Below are positions 8,437-17,427 of a stretch of 64,000 bases of DNA, piece by piece. The notes beneath the pieces were generated by a model. The model was not told where the DNA came from. It made no database searches and saw only the letters and a list, made by a program, of their open reading frames with translations. A program made the translations under genes and the position numbers. Source of the DNA: Streptomyces sp. S.PNR 29 (GTDB lineage Bacteria; Actinomycetota; Actinomycetes; Streptomycetales; Streptomycetaceae); assembly GCF_030386795.1 (NCBI RefSeq), contig NZ_JANUQM010000009.1:185694-249693 (forward strand), written 5' to 3'. The first letter of the stretch is position 1. Every line of letters starts with the position of its first letter.

Positions 8437-11190
8437 ATGAGACTCCGGCGCGGGATCGCGATCGCCGTCGTCGCCGGAGGCGGCGCTGTGACCACCATGC
8501 TGGTAGGGCTCGTCACGAACGCCGTGTCCGATGAGTCGCGGTGGCCGGGCTGGCTGGGGTGGTTACAGGAGCACGCCTGGTTCTCGTTCGTCGTGTTGGG
8601 CGTGGCGATGGCGGGGCTGACGGCCCTGCTCGCCGGGCTCTCCGAGACGCGGCCTCCCACCCCTCCGGGCCGACCGGAGGATGGAGCAGGGCCAGGGGCC
8701 GCCCAGGTGCTGCGTTCGTTGCCGCGCGACACCGCCGCGTTCACCGACCGTGCCGCGGAGCTGGAGCGGCTGGTGGGCTCGGTGCGGGCCTCACAGGAGC
8801 GTGGCGAGGGGCTGCCCGTTCACGTGATCGACGGCATGCCCGGCGTCGGGAAGACCACCTTCGCCGTGCACGCCGGCCACCTGCTCTCGGAGCGGTTCCC
8901 CGACGGGCAGCTCTTCGTGAATCTCAACGGGCACACGCCGGGGCGTACTCCGGTACAGGCCGGCGAGGCGCTCGCCTCGCTTCTCGCGGCCGCCGGCGTG
9001 CCGACGCAGCAGATTCCCGTCGGTGATGACGTCGGAGCGATCACGGAGGCTCGGGCCGCCATGTGGCGGAGCAGGCTCGCGGACAAGAAGGCGCTGCTGA
9101 TTCTCGACAACGCGGCCAGCTACCGACAGTTGGAGCCACTGCTCCCCGGCGGGAGCGGGTGTCTGGTGTTGGTGACCAGTCGCAAGCGGCTGGTGGCGAA
9201 CGAGGAGGTGGTCATGTCGGTGGACGCACTGCCGCCGGATCACGCGGTCGAACTCTTCGTACGGCTCAGTGGGCGGCCGGCCGACGCTCTCGGCCGGGAT
9301 GTGGTGGACGAGTTGGTGCGGCTGTGCGGGTGTCTGCCGCTGGGAGTGTCGCTTCTCGCGGCACGGCTGCGGCACCATCCGTCCTGGACCGCCGAGGACC
9401 TGCGCGGTCGACTGGTGGCGGCGCGGGATCGCCTGGGGGAGCTGCGCGCCGGGGAACGCGCCGTCACCGCGACCTTCGATCTGTCCTATCGGGATCTCCC
9501 GCCGGAGCGGCAGCGCTTCTTCCGACAGCTCGGCTTCTTTCCGGGCACCGATCTCGACCCGCACGTCGGTGCGGCTCTTGCTGAGGTCTCCGTCGTGGTG
9601 GCCCGTCGGCACCTTGAGGCGCTCTACGACGACCACCTGATCGACGAACACCCGGGAAGTCGCTACCGGCTGCACGATCTCTTGCGCGACTACGCTCGCG
9701 GTCTCGCCGCCGAGGGAGACAGCATGGACCATGTACAGGCCGTCCAGCGCGTGTGCACCTACTACCTGGCCGCTCTCGCCGTCGCGAACGGGCACACCGT
9801 GCGCAGCGGAGCCGCGGTGCCACCGGCGCCGGACGACACCTCGCGGGTGGAGACCCCGGTCCTGGAGTCGCGGGCGGATGCCCTGAGCTGGCTGGAGACC
9901 GAGCGGGCCAACATCCTGGCCTGCGTCCGGCGGGCGAACGGTCTCGCCCTGTACGACCTCGTGGTCCGGCTCGCTGCGGCCATGGCGCCCTTCCTGCGCC
10001 AGGCCGGCCCCTGGGACCAGGCCGTCGCGCTCCATCGGACCGCCGCCGAGGCCGCCCGCCATACCGGTGACCAGCGGGCGCGGGGTGATGCCCTCGCCGA
10101 GCTTGGTGTCGTACGCCGTTTCATGGCCGCCTACCCACAGGCGATCGAGGCCCTCAACGACGCGGTGACGGCGTATGAAGCGGTCGACGACCGGCGCGGC
10201 AAGGCCGAGGCACTGAACCAGCTCGGCATCGTCTGGTACCTGACCGCGGACAACGAGGACGCGGCCCGCGCCCAGACCGAGGCTCTCGCCCTCTATCGAG
10301 AGCTGGGGTACCGGCTCGGGCAGGCGAACGCGCTCGCGGATCTCGGCATGACACACCGGCAGATGAGCCGGTTCGACGCTGCGGTGGAGGCGCAGAGCGA
10401 GGCCCTGGCGATCTACCGAGAACTCGGTGACCGGTACGGAGAGGCGAACTCCCTGCGGGACCTGGGCGTCGTGCACTGCCTCATGGGCGCGTACGACCTG
10501 GCCGCGCGGCATCACCAGGAAGCGTTCGACATCTACCTGGAGCTGGACGACCGTGTGCATCAGGCTTACGCGCTGAACGAGTTGGGCGTCGTCCGACGGC
10601 TGACCGGTGACATCGAGGGAGCGCGGACGGCACACAGCCAGGCCCTGACGCACTTCACTGAGCTCGGTGAACGGTTCGGCCGCGCGAACAGCGTCCGTCA
10701 CCTTGGCGTCGCGGAGCGTGTGACCGGGGATGCGGCAGAGGCGATCCGGCTTCTGGAGGAGGCCCTGGACGCCTACCGCGAGCTCGGCAGCCGCGGGGGT
10801 GAGGCCGCCTCGCTGAGCGAGCTGGGCGTGGCGCGCGGCATCGTCGGTGAGCGCGACGGGGCGATCGAGGCGTTCCAGCGCGGTTTGGGGATCCTGAGGG
10901 GCCTGGGTGACAGGTGCGGCGAGGCGGAGGTGCTGAACCACTGGGGGATGCTGCTGCTCACCTCCGATGAACCGACAGCCGCCCGTCGGCACTTTGGGCA
11001 GGCGCTCACGCTCGCGCGGGACATCCGCTGCCCGCTGGAGGAGGCGCGGGCGCTGGAGGGCATCGGCCGCTGCGACTGGACGGTTGACGGGCCTGGTCAC
11101 GGCGTGGACTCGCTGCGAGCTGCCGTGACCGTGTACCGGCGGTTGGGAGTGAGCGCGTCCGTGGACGACATCGAACGGTTGCTGGTGTAG
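8437..11190 (+). CDS. Membrane-anchored NB-ARC/TPR protein (FxsT-like)
   Basis: About 917 residues: two N-terminal membrane segments (about 5-27 and 48-68), a STAND/NB-ARC ATPase with a clear P-loop GMPGVGKTT (about 133-141), LLILDNA as Walker B, a winged-helix-like part near 330-420 (RLHDLLRDYARG), and then from ~545 to the C-terminus a long series of TPR units with the recurring pattern GDA.AEL.GVV. It lacks the SARP DNA-binding domain of AfsR, so it is probably not a transcription factor. It directly precedes a RiPP precursor and an FxsB-like radical SAM gene, matching the TPR protein (FxsT) that accompanies FxSxx-COOH peptide loci. An earlier GTG at 8371 is possible. A short CCCCAG/CTGGGG hairpin lies just before the chosen ATG. 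Confidence 0.7.
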   Translation: MRLRRGIAIAVVAGGGAVTTMLVGLVTNAVSDESRWPGWLGWLQEHAWFSFVVLGVAMAGLTALLAGLSETRPPTPPGRPEDGAGPGAAQVLRSLPRDTAAFTDRAAELERLVGSVRASQERGEGLPVHVIDGMPGVGKTTFAVHAGHLLSERFPDGQLFVNLNGHTPGRTPVQAGEALASLLAAAGVPTQQIPVGDDVGAITEARAAMWRSRLADKKALLILDNAASYRQLEPLLPGGSGCLVLVTSRKRLVANEEVVMSVDALPPDHAVELFVRLSGRPADALGRDVVDELVRLCGCLPLGVSLLAARLRHHPSWTAEDLRGRLVAARDRLGELRAGERAVTATFDLSYRDLPPERQRFFRQLGFFPGTDLDPHVGAALAEVSVVVARRHLEALYDDHLIDEHPGSRYRLHDLLRDYARGLAAEGDSMDHVQAVQRVCTYYLAALAVANGHTVRSGAAVPPAPDDTSRVETPVLESRADALSWLETERANILACVRRANGLALYDLVVRLAAAMAPFLRQAGPWDQAVALHRTAAEAARHTGDQRARGDALAELGVVRRFMAAYPQAIEALNDAVTAYEAVDDRRGKAEALNQLGIVWYLTADNEDAARAQTEALALYRELGYRLGQANALADLGMTHRQMSRFDAAVEAQSEALAIYRELGDRYGEANSLRDLGVVHCLMGAYDLAARHHQEAFDIYLELDDRVHQAYALNELGVVRRLTGDIEGARTAHSQALTHFTELGERFGRANSVRHLGVAERVTGDAAEAIRLLEEALDAYRELGSRGGEAASLSELGVARGIVGERDGAIEAFQRGLGILRGLGDRCGEAEVLNHWGMLLLTSDEPTAARRHFGQALTLARDIRCPLEEARALEGIGRCDWTVDGPGHGVDSLRAAVTVYRRLGVSASVDDIERLLV

Positions 11191-11329
11191 CGGTCCGGCT
11201 GACGCCGACCACGTGGCCGAATATCCCGTGTCAGATGGGTGGTTGAGGATGCTACGTTTCCGGCTGATCTGTCGCTTCAACCCCGTCGCACCGTGCCACC
11301 TCCGGCACGTACCTCACGAGGAGCGTTGA

Positions 11330-11533
11330 ATGCCGTCACCCACGTCCGTCACCGAGCCACGCACCATCACGCCCGCCGGCCCGGCGTCCACGGAGCCGAC
11401 GGCAGCCGGCACCGCCGTCCTGGACCGCGTGGCCGCCCGCGTCCGGCAACGGCTGGAGGCCGAGGAGGGCGCGACGGCCCGGGTCGGCGACGGTGCCCAC
11501 GCGGCCTCGCTCATCTGGCCCTGGCCGCTGTAA
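11330..11533 (+). CDS. Short RiPP precursor peptide with aromatic C-terminus
   Basis: A 67-residue ORF with a strong GAGGAG ribosome binding site six bases before the ATG. It has a Thr/Pro/Ala-rich first half, a helical segment (VLDRVAARVRQRLEAEEG, about 30-47) suitable as a recognition leader, and a C-terminus AASLIWPWPL with two Trp separated by Pro. It ends 13 bp before an FxsB-like radical SAM/SPASM gene. Size, position and aromatic tail fit a FxsA-type precursor whose Trp residues could be crosslinked to a nearby side chain (cyclophane). The core lacks the FxSxx ending of the named family, so the substrate class is a variant. Product chemistry is inferred. Confidence 0.7.
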   Translation: MPSPTSVTEPRTITPAGPASTEPTAAGTAVLDRVAARVRQRLEAEEGATARVGDGAHAASLIWPWPL

Positions 11534-11546
11534 GCACATCCGCTCG

Positions 11547-12707
11547 ATGACAGAACCCGAAGGCCCCGTTCCTTTCCGGACGTTCATCCTCAAGGTCGCC
11601 AACCGCTGCAACATCGACTGCGACTACTGCTTCGTCTTCAACTCTAAGGACCAGGCGGCGCGGCGCCTGCCCGCCCGAATGGACCTCGCTGTGGCCCGGG
11701 CTGCCGCCCGGCGGATCGGTGAACACGCCTCCGCACACCGCCTTCGGACCATCCACGTCGTCCTGCACGGTGGAGAGCCGCTTCTCGTCGGCATCGGGCA
11801 CATGGCCGGTCTGCTGGAGGCCGTCCGGGACAGCGTGCCGGCCGGGACCCGGGTCCTCTTCGAGCTCCAGACCAACGGGACCCTTCTGTCCGATGCCTGG
11901 CTGGACCTCTTCGAGCGGTACGAGGTCGCGGTCGGCGTCAGCCTCGACGGGCCGCCACCCGCGAATGACCGGCACCGGCTGACGCACGCCGGGCGGTCGA
12001 GCGCCGCCTCCGCCGTGCGCGGCATCGAACTCCTGCGGTCGCGGCCACACCTGTTCGCGGGGCTGCTCGCCGTCGTGGACCTGGCCAACGACCCCGTGGA
12101 GGTCCACGACTACCTGGCGGCGTTCGAACCGCCGGTGATCGACTTCGGCCTGCCGCACGCGACCCACGACGACCCGCCGCACCGCTCCGATCCGAGCGTG
12201 CCCGAGTACGGGCTGTGGATGAGCAAGGTGTACGACGCCTGGCTCGACCGGCCCGAGTACCGGCACAGCGTCCGGATGCTGGAGGACATCGTGGCCCTCA
12301 GCTCTGGCGTGCGCGGCTCGGTGGAGACGCTCGGCCTGGCCCCGCCGACGAGCGTCGTGATCGAGTCCGACGGCTCCATCGAGGCCGTGGACACCCTGCG
12401 GTCGGTCGAGGAGGGTGCTACCTGGCTCGGGCTCGACGTCCTCCGCCACTCCTTCGACGAAGCACTGTCGCATCCGAAGCTGCTGCACCGGCAGCACGGC
12501 AAGGACGCGCTCGCCGAGCACTGCCGCGCCTGCCCACTTGTGGACGTGTGCGGCGGTGGCTACCTCCCACACCGCTTCAGCGAAGCCCAGGGCTACCGGA
12601 ACCCGTCTGTCTACTGCGCAGACCTGGAGTACCTCATCCGACACGTCCAGGGCTCGCTGCGGCAGCACGGCTGGGACCCCTACGCGCAGGCTGCCTCATC
12701 GCCGTAG
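11547..12707 (+). CDS. FxsB-like radical SAM/SPASM peptide maturase
   Basis: A 386-residue radical SAM enzyme. The 4Fe-4S motif is CNIDCDYC (Cys 21, 25, 28), followed by VVLHGGEPLL and QTNGTLL typical of SPASM peptide maturases. The C-terminal SPASM-like cluster has CRACPLVDVCGGGYLPHRF and a final NPSVYCADL. The opening FRTFILKVANRC and the C-terminal GGG...HRF...NPSVYCADL closely follow the FxsB family, members of which form three-residue cyclophanes (aromatic ring to beta-carbon crosslinks). It lacks the long C-terminal extension of some FxsB proteins. It lies 13 bp after the precursor, so its substrate is very likely that peptide. Confidence 0.8.
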   Translation: MTEPEGPVPFRTFILKVANRCNIDCDYCFVFNSKDQAARRLPARMDLAVARAAARRIGEHASAHRLRTIHVVLHGGEPLLVGIGHMAGLLEAVRDSVPAGTRVLFELQTNGTLLSDAWLDLFERYEVAVGVSLDGPPPANDRHRLTHAGRSSAASAVRGIELLRSRPHLFAGLLAVVDLANDPVEVHDYLAAFEPPVIDFGLPHATHDDPPHRSDPSVPEYGLWMSKVYDAWLDRPEYRHSVRMLEDIVALSSGVRGSVETLGLAPPTSVVIESDGSIEAVDTLRSVEEGATWLGLDVLRHSFDEALSHPKLLHRQHGKDALAEHCRACPLVDVCGGGYLPHRFSEAQGYRNPSVYCADLEYLIRHVQGSLRQHGWDPYAQAASSP

Positions 12708-12798
12708 ACGCGTGTGCCGTACCACCATCGGGGATCACGCGTTGGAACGAACGAGTGCAGCAGCGACCAAAGCTACCGAGGAACGACAGGAGGCGCCG

Positions 12799-13278
12799 AT
12801 GAACGTGACGATTCGCCCTGCGGAGAAGCGGGACGTCCCGGCCGTGGCCGAGCTGATCGAGGAGATCGAGCGGTTCTACGGCGCGACCGACACCAGTATC
12901 CAGCCGCTGGAGGAACGCCAGACCCAGGTCGAAGAGGCGCTGTTCGGCTCGCCGCCGCTAGCCTCCGCTCTGCTCGTCGAGGATGAGACCGGGGACATCA
13001 TCGGACTCGCCGCCTACTCGTTCCTCTGGCCGGCCGCCGGCTCCTCGCACTCCCTGTTCCTCAAGGAGCTGTACGTCCGTGGCACGCTCCGACGGCAGGG
13101 CATCGGTGCCCGCCTCATGGACGAACTCCGTGCCATCGCCGCGGCGCGCCCCGGGTGCAGCCGCGTGGAATGGATGACCGACAGCGACAACCCGGGGGCA
13201 CGGGCCTTCTACAAGTCACTCGGGTTCGCCGAGTTCGACGGGAAGATCGTCTACCGGGTCGACTCCGGCACCGCGTAA
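12799..13278 (+). CDS. GNAT-family N-acetyltransferase
   Basis: A 159-residue single-domain GNAT protein: MNVTIRPAEKRDVPAVAELI at the N-terminus, the LKELYVRGTLRRQGIGARLM acetyl-CoA-binding motif A (about 88-108) and the NPGARAFYKSLGF motif B near 132-145. An ACAGGAGG ribosome binding site precedes the ATG. It is the last gene of the radical SAM locus, about 90 bp downstream. It could acetylate the mature peptide, provide self-protection, or be an unrelated enzyme; its substrate cannot be read from sequence. Confidence 0.8.
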   Translation: MNVTIRPAEKRDVPAVAELIEEIERFYGATDTSIQPLEERQTQVEEALFGSPPLASALLVEDETGDIIGLAAYSFLWPAAGSSHSLFLKELYVRGTLRRQGIGARLMDELRAIAAARPGCSRVEWMTDSDNPGARAFYKSLGFAEFDGKIVYRVDSGTA

Positions 13279-13409
13279 AGGTGATGCGAGACAGTGAGTG
13301 TTTTCAACGTGGCCACTGATCGGGTGACGGGCCAGCGTTCCGCAACGCACAAAACTCGGTGCCGTTGAGGGAGGCTGTCGCGCGCAAGGGTGGGGCTGGC
13401 TGGCCTGGC

Positions 13410-14330
13410 CTACGCGGTGGATCCGGGCTTGTAGCCCTGGAGGAATGCTGGCGCGACCAGTTGTTGCCGCTCCAGCAGGTCCGGCAGCTCCCGTGCGAGC
13501 TTGGGGTGGGTCTGCCTCCACTGAGGGGAGTGCGCCACGAACTCCCGGCTGTTGAACACGGTGAACCGGTTAATGGCGGCCACATCCAGGCGGGATACCT
13601 CGTCCGGGTCACGGGAAATGATGAGGGCGAGCCTGCTGCCGAGCGGCACTGTGATCCGCCGGAAGTTGGTGAAGCCAATGCCAACGCCGTGATCGAAGAA
13701 GCCGGTAGGTATGCCTGGCGGCGGGGTGCCCACGATCCCTGACATGCACAGAGGATTGTCGCTGACGATCAGGCCGCCGCCGCGTGGCCGGTAGCACGCC
13801 CAGTACATGCCGCTGGATAGCAGGACCGACACCAGGTGGTTCCACTGGTCCTTGTAGTGGGCGTCCTCGTCGTTGCGTGCCTGCCATGGCCAGATGACCG
13901 ACCGGGCGATCAGGCCCATCATGCTGGACTGGACTTCTTCCTCGCTCAGGTCGTAGTCGTCGACACCCACGGATTGGTTGACCACGTGCCGTAGGAAGCG
14001 GCTGCGCTGCCATTGCAGGGCCAGCAGCCAAGCCAGAGCCTCCCGGGCATGCTCGGACACGGCACGTTCACGGCGTTGCACGAGCTCCTTGACGACAGTG
14101 GCGGCCTGCCCCTCGATGTCGCCCATGGCGGCTTCCATAGACGAGTGGTCGGGATCTTGCCCAGGCCGGTAGATCGAATGCCCGTACTTGCGCTGACCTG
14201 TTTCTTTCACATTCCTTTGGAAGGCACGTCCGCTGGCCCATTGGTGCACGTACAGCTGTCCGCCTTGTCCGGCGAAGTACTTGAGCAGGAACTGGGGGAC
14301 GAAGTGGTGTCTCACAGGGTGCGGCGGCAT
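13410..14330 (-). CDS. DUF4238 domain protein
   Basis: The 306-residue protein begins MPPHPVRHHFVPQFLLKYFA, the signature opening of DUF4238. It continues with a helical region (AREALAWLLALQWQRSRFLRH), an internal GGGLIVSDNPLC motif and IGFTNFRRITVPLG, also usual for the family. DUF4238 proteins are found near defence and mobile genes; no catalytic activity is established. The ATG at 14330 is chosen because the longer reading frame upstream runs back through a transposase remnant. It converges on the GNAT gene. Confidence 0.75.
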   Translation of the reverse strand: MPPHPVRHHFVPQFLLKYFAGQGGQLYVHQWASGRAFQRNVKETGQRKYGHSIYRPGQDPDHSSMEAAMGDIEGQAATVVKELVQRRERAVSEHAREALAWLLALQWQRSRFLRHVVNQSVGVDDYDLSEEEVQSSMMGLIARSVIWPWQARNDEDAHYKDQWNHLVSVLLSSGMYWACYRPRGGGLIVSDNPLCMSGIVGTPPPGIPTGFFDHGVGIGFTNFRRITVPLGSRLALIISRDPDEVSRLDVAAINRFTVFNSREFVAHSPQWRQTHPKLARELPDLLERQQLVAPAFLQGYKPGSTA

Positions 14331-14408
14331 ACGGGGGACTGTAGCGATGCTCCTGGCGCTCCTGGCCACCCGGAGCCCGTTCGCCAGTTGTCGGCACAGT
14401 GAGCTTTT

Positions 14409-14580
14409 CAGCGTCGCCTCTCCAGGGTGAGGACGGCTTTGGCGATGACGGTCATGCAGTTGGGGCTGAGGCGGGTTGCGGAAGATCTGCCAGGACTTCA
14501 GCCGTGCCATGTCGCGCTCGACAGGAGCTCGGGCCTGGGCGAGGGCGCGGTTGCCGCTCCGCTGGGTGAGAGTGAGTTCC
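14409..14580 (-). pseudogene. IS5-type transposase C-terminal remnant
   Basis: The minus strand reads RSGNRALAQARAPVERDMARLKSWQIFR and then shifts frame, where the expected ...MTVIAKAVLTLE ending of Streptomyces IS5-group transposases appears in another frame (around 14430-14470). The catalytic core is missing. It marks an old insertion between the radical SAM locus and the lanthipeptide operon. Confidence 0.6.
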
Positions 14581-14940
14581 CCGCCGGGCGGACGTCGCAG
14601 GCCGGTGGTCACGTGAGGGCCGGCGCTGTACTCACCCGGAGGCGCGATCCTGGTCTCTCCGACACGCACAGGCCCGGCTGGTGCGACCACATGACCGAGG
14701 CCAACGTACGACCCCCGCGGTGGTGGATCCCGAATCCTCAACCTGGGCTCTGGGAGCGGTTGAGCGACGCTTCTCCGGCGACCGCCACCGCGGGCAATCC
14801 GAGGCGACGGGCCGTGCGGCGGTGCACCGACTGTGAGGCGAACCTCGCGCAGGGCTGACCCCCGTGCTCCAACGCCGCCCTGTTCTCGCTTCGGCGGGCA
14901 CGGCCGCACCTGCCAACGGCCACGCCCACCGGCGTCAGGA
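14581..14940. other. Gap without a supported gene
   Basis: About 360 bp between the transposase scrap and the methyltransferase stop. Frames on both strands are Arg/Pro-rich and show no motif. It probably contains decayed insertion-sequence DNA; no clear terminator for the minus-strand operon was identified. Confidence 0.45.
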
Positions 14941-16164
14941 TCAGTAGGCGATGACGAGCCGCACGGAGGGCCGGTCGATCACGGCTCCGTCGGCGAGGTC
15001 GCTGTCCGGTGTGTCCGCGGGGTAGGCCGTGACGACGGGTTCAGCGGTCCGGGCCGGGCTCCAGGCGCGGATCTGCGCGCAGATCCGCTCGGCGAGATCG
15101 GCGCCGGCCGGGCCATAGCCGACGGCTCCCAGCCGGAACCGGGGTTCTGTCTCGGGGTCTTCGGCGGTCCGCTCCAGAGTGAGGTATGCGATGGAGTCCC
15201 CCTCAACGAGGGCGGGGCTCAGGGCGGGTGAGGCGGGGCGGTGGAGGCCGGCCTCCACCACTGCAGGCTTCGCAGTGATGCGGCAGGTCGCTCGCTCGGT
15301 GGCGCTCAGCTGCAGCCAGACGCCGTCGAACGACTCGACGGGCCCGACCGTCACACCGGTCCAGACGACCGACTTCGGTCGGGTGAGGGCGTCGCGCAGA
15401 AGTTCCGGGGCGATGGACTGGTCCTCGTCCCAGTAGAGCCTGACGAGCCGGTCGTCGTCGATGTAATCGTTCCGCTCCCCGTCCTGGCCGATCACCGGGA
15501 GGAAGCCGCACATCCTGACGGAGTCGGACCGCATCCGCCCCTCCTCGCGTTGGAAGGCCACGGCCCTGGAGAGCCCGCGCCATCGCAGTGGGACCACGAG
15601 GCGTCCGCCGACGGCGAGCTGGTCCCACCAGGCGCCGGGGAGGTCCCACATGCCAACCGTTGCGATCATTCGGTCGTACGGGCTGAACTCCGGGGCGCCG
15701 AGGGCACCGTCCCTCGTGACCACGCGAACGTCTTCGTATCCGTTCGCGTCCAGCGTCCGGCGGGCGTAGGCGGTCACGTCGGCGTCGATGTCGCATGTGG
15801 TGACCTGGCCGGACTTCCCGGTGAGGTGCTTGAGCAGGGCGGCGTTGTAGCCGGTGCCGGCCCCGATCTCGAAGACGTTGTCGCCTTCGCGGACGGCGAG
15901 CTGGACCAGCATGAAGTGCACGACGTCGGGCTGGGAGGCGCAGCTCAGCGGGAGTGCGTCCTCGTCGGGGTTCTCCTTGATCGTCACGCTCTTGTTGGCG
16001 TACGCCTCCTCAATGGGCGCGTCTGGGAGGAAGGCGTCGCGGGGTACGGTCCGCATGGCGGTCTCGACGCGTGCGTCGCGGAGGCCGGAAAGGTCCTCTT
16101 TCAGGATGGCGTCGACCAGGCGGTTGCGCAGGTCCTCGGGCGAGGCGCCAGTGGTGGTGTTCAT
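14941..16164 (-). CDS. FxLD-system PCMT-like methyltransferase
   Basis: The 407-residue protein is related to protein-L-isoaspartate O-methyltransferase. The SAM-binding loop VFEIGAGTGYN sits at 98-108, after the PCMT-like segment AYANKSVTIKENPDEDALPLSCASQP (about 54-80). A C-terminal domain of ~190 residues is typical of lanthipeptide-associated methyltransferases. It is the fourth gene of the minus-strand lanthipeptide operon, 87 bp after lanC. PCMT-like enzymes in lanthipeptide loci are known to methylate Asp and lead to aspartimide or isoaspartate; the Asp53-Gly54 pair in the precursor core is a plausible target (inference). A GAAAGGACG ribosome binding site precedes the ATG at 16164. Confidence 0.85.
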   Translation of the reverse strand: MNTTTGASPEDLRNRLVDAILKEDLSGLRDARVETAMRTVPRDAFLPDAPIEEAYANKSVTIKENPDEDALPLSCASQPDVVHFMLVQLAVREGDNVFEIGAGTGYNAALLKHLTGKSGQVTTCDIDADVTAYARRTLDANGYEDVRVVTRDGALGAPEFSPYDRMIATVGMWDLPGAWWDQLAVGGRLVVPLRWRGLSRAVAFQREEGRMRSDSVRMCGFLPVIGQDGERNDYIDDDRLVRLYWDEDQSIAPELLRDALTRPKSVVWTGVTVGPVESFDGVWLQLSATERATCRITAKPAVVEAGLHRPASPALSPALVEGDSIAYLTLERTAEDPETEPRFRLGAVGYGPAGADLAERICAQIRAWSPARTAEPVVTAYPADTPDSDLADGAVIDRPSVRLVIAY

Positions 16165-16251
16165 CGCGTCCTTTCGGAAGGTGCCCGGCTGTGTGTACGG
16201 CAGCGGTAGATCGTTCTCATTTGTTCTGATGTGCGGATGCGGTTCGCGGCG

Positions 16252-17427
16252 TCACCCTGTCAGGAGCAGGCAGCGGTCCCAGGGGGCGGTGATCGCCGTG
16301 TTGACGGGGTCGGTGAGACGGACCAGGTGGATACCTGCCGTGCCGCCCATCAGGCCGGCGCCGTCCGGCAGTCCGTGGTGGTCCAGGTGCTTGTTGAGCC
16401 GGACGTTCAGGCCGCGTAGATGCGACGCGAGTTCGTCGTTGAGGGCGTCGGCGGCGGCACGGGAGACGGTCTGTATGAGCCCCGCCCAACCGTGGCAGAG
16501 GGAGGCATCGGTGAGCTGGGCGAGCTGCTGGTCGTCGGCCAGACATCCGGCCAGGGCCTGCTCGGCTTGCCGTTGCCGGTCACTGTCGCCGAGGGCGAGG
16601 CCGGCGAGTTGCTGAGCGCGGGCGATGCCGGGGGTGCCGTAGCACCAGGACGGGCGTCTCGGTCCTGGGCGCTGGAGTTCGCCGCGTCGGTGTTCGGCTC
16701 GGGTGATCAGGTCCGGCCACCAGGCGCGCGAGTCGGTGCCGTTGCGCCACCGGTCGAGCCAGTCGCAGATTCGGGTGATGGCTTGCGTCTGTCCGGGCAC
16801 CGTGTGGCCGTGTCGCAGGGCCGTGGCCAGCAGCGCCAGCGGTCCGGTGATGCCGTGGGCGAGGCCGAAGTTGCCGTGTCCGCCGGGCCATCGCGGCGTC
16901 GGTCGCAGATCGGGGCTGTCTCCCGTCCACCAGCCGGGCAGACGTTGCGCTTCGATGGTGATCGGTTCCGTCAACCGCGCCAAGTAGACGAGGACGTCCC
17001 GAAGTTCCGTCTTGTGGCCGCGGTGCAGATGGTACACGCCCAGCCCAGTCAGTCCACTGATGAGATCGTACTCGCCCAGGGTGGGCAACGCGCCGTGATC
17101 GATGCGGGCGTGTGCCCGCTGGAGTCGTTGGCGTGTGACGTCGGCGAGGTGTGTGTCCAGGGTCGCCAGGGCGCGAGTGGAGGTGTTCGTGTGCGTGAAG
17201 CTGAGGACGTACGCGACGGCCGGGGCGCCCTCGTACAGACCGCATGCTTCGGCGGCGGCCTGGATCGGGCCCTTGAGCATGGCGGCGGCCCATGGCCGGA
17301 GCGCGTCCTTCTCGTCTTCGCCGGTGTGGGCCCTGACGGCGTGCAGCAGGGCGACTCCCGCCGCGCCGGAGTACAGCGACTGGCCCCAGCCGGGCCCGGT
17401 GGGTGTGGGCGGCGCGTCGTAGTTCAT
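16252..17427 (-). CDS. lanC: LanC-type lanthionine cyclase
   Basis: The 391-residue protein has the LanC zinc ligands: Cys262 in WCYGTPG, and Cys311-His312 in LCHGWAG. It also has GLAHGITGP and SLYSGAAGVALLH, which are repeated in the toroidal fold. It adds Cys thiols to dehydrated Ser/Thr to form (methyl)lanthionine rings. Its ATG (17427) overlaps the LanB stop by one base (TGATG), so translation is coupled. The reading frame extends further upstream, but that extension is the shadow of lanB. Confidence 0.9.
   Translation of the reverse strand: MNYDAPPTPTGPGWGQSLYSGAAGVALLHAVRAHTGEDEKDALRPWAAAMLKGPIQAAAEACGLYEGAPAVAYVLSFTHTNTSTRALATLDTHLADVTRQRLQRAHARIDHGALPTLGEYDLISGLTGLGVYHLHRGHKTELRDVLVYLARLTEPITIEAQRLPGWWTGDSPDLRPTPRWPGGHGNFGLAHGITGPLALLATALRHGHTVPGQTQAITRICDWLDRWRNGTDSRAWWPDLITRAEHRRGELQRPGPRRPSWCYGTPGIARAQQLAGLALGDSDRQRQAEQALAGCLADDQQLAQLTDASLCHGWAGLIQTVSRAAADALNDELASHLRGLNVRLNKHLDHHGLPDGAGLMGGTAGIHLVRLTDPVNTAITAPWDRCLLLTG

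Noticed and set aside
8791..11280. 829-residue open frame antisense to the NB-ARC/TPR gene
   Set aside because: It mirrors the high-GC coding strand, has no motif or ribosome binding site, and the plus strand has a clear P-loop and TPR protein.
13410..14909. A 499-residue version of the DUF4238 protein
   Set aside because: The extra N-terminal part runs through a transposase remnant in a partly wrong frame; the family begins at HHFVPQFLL.
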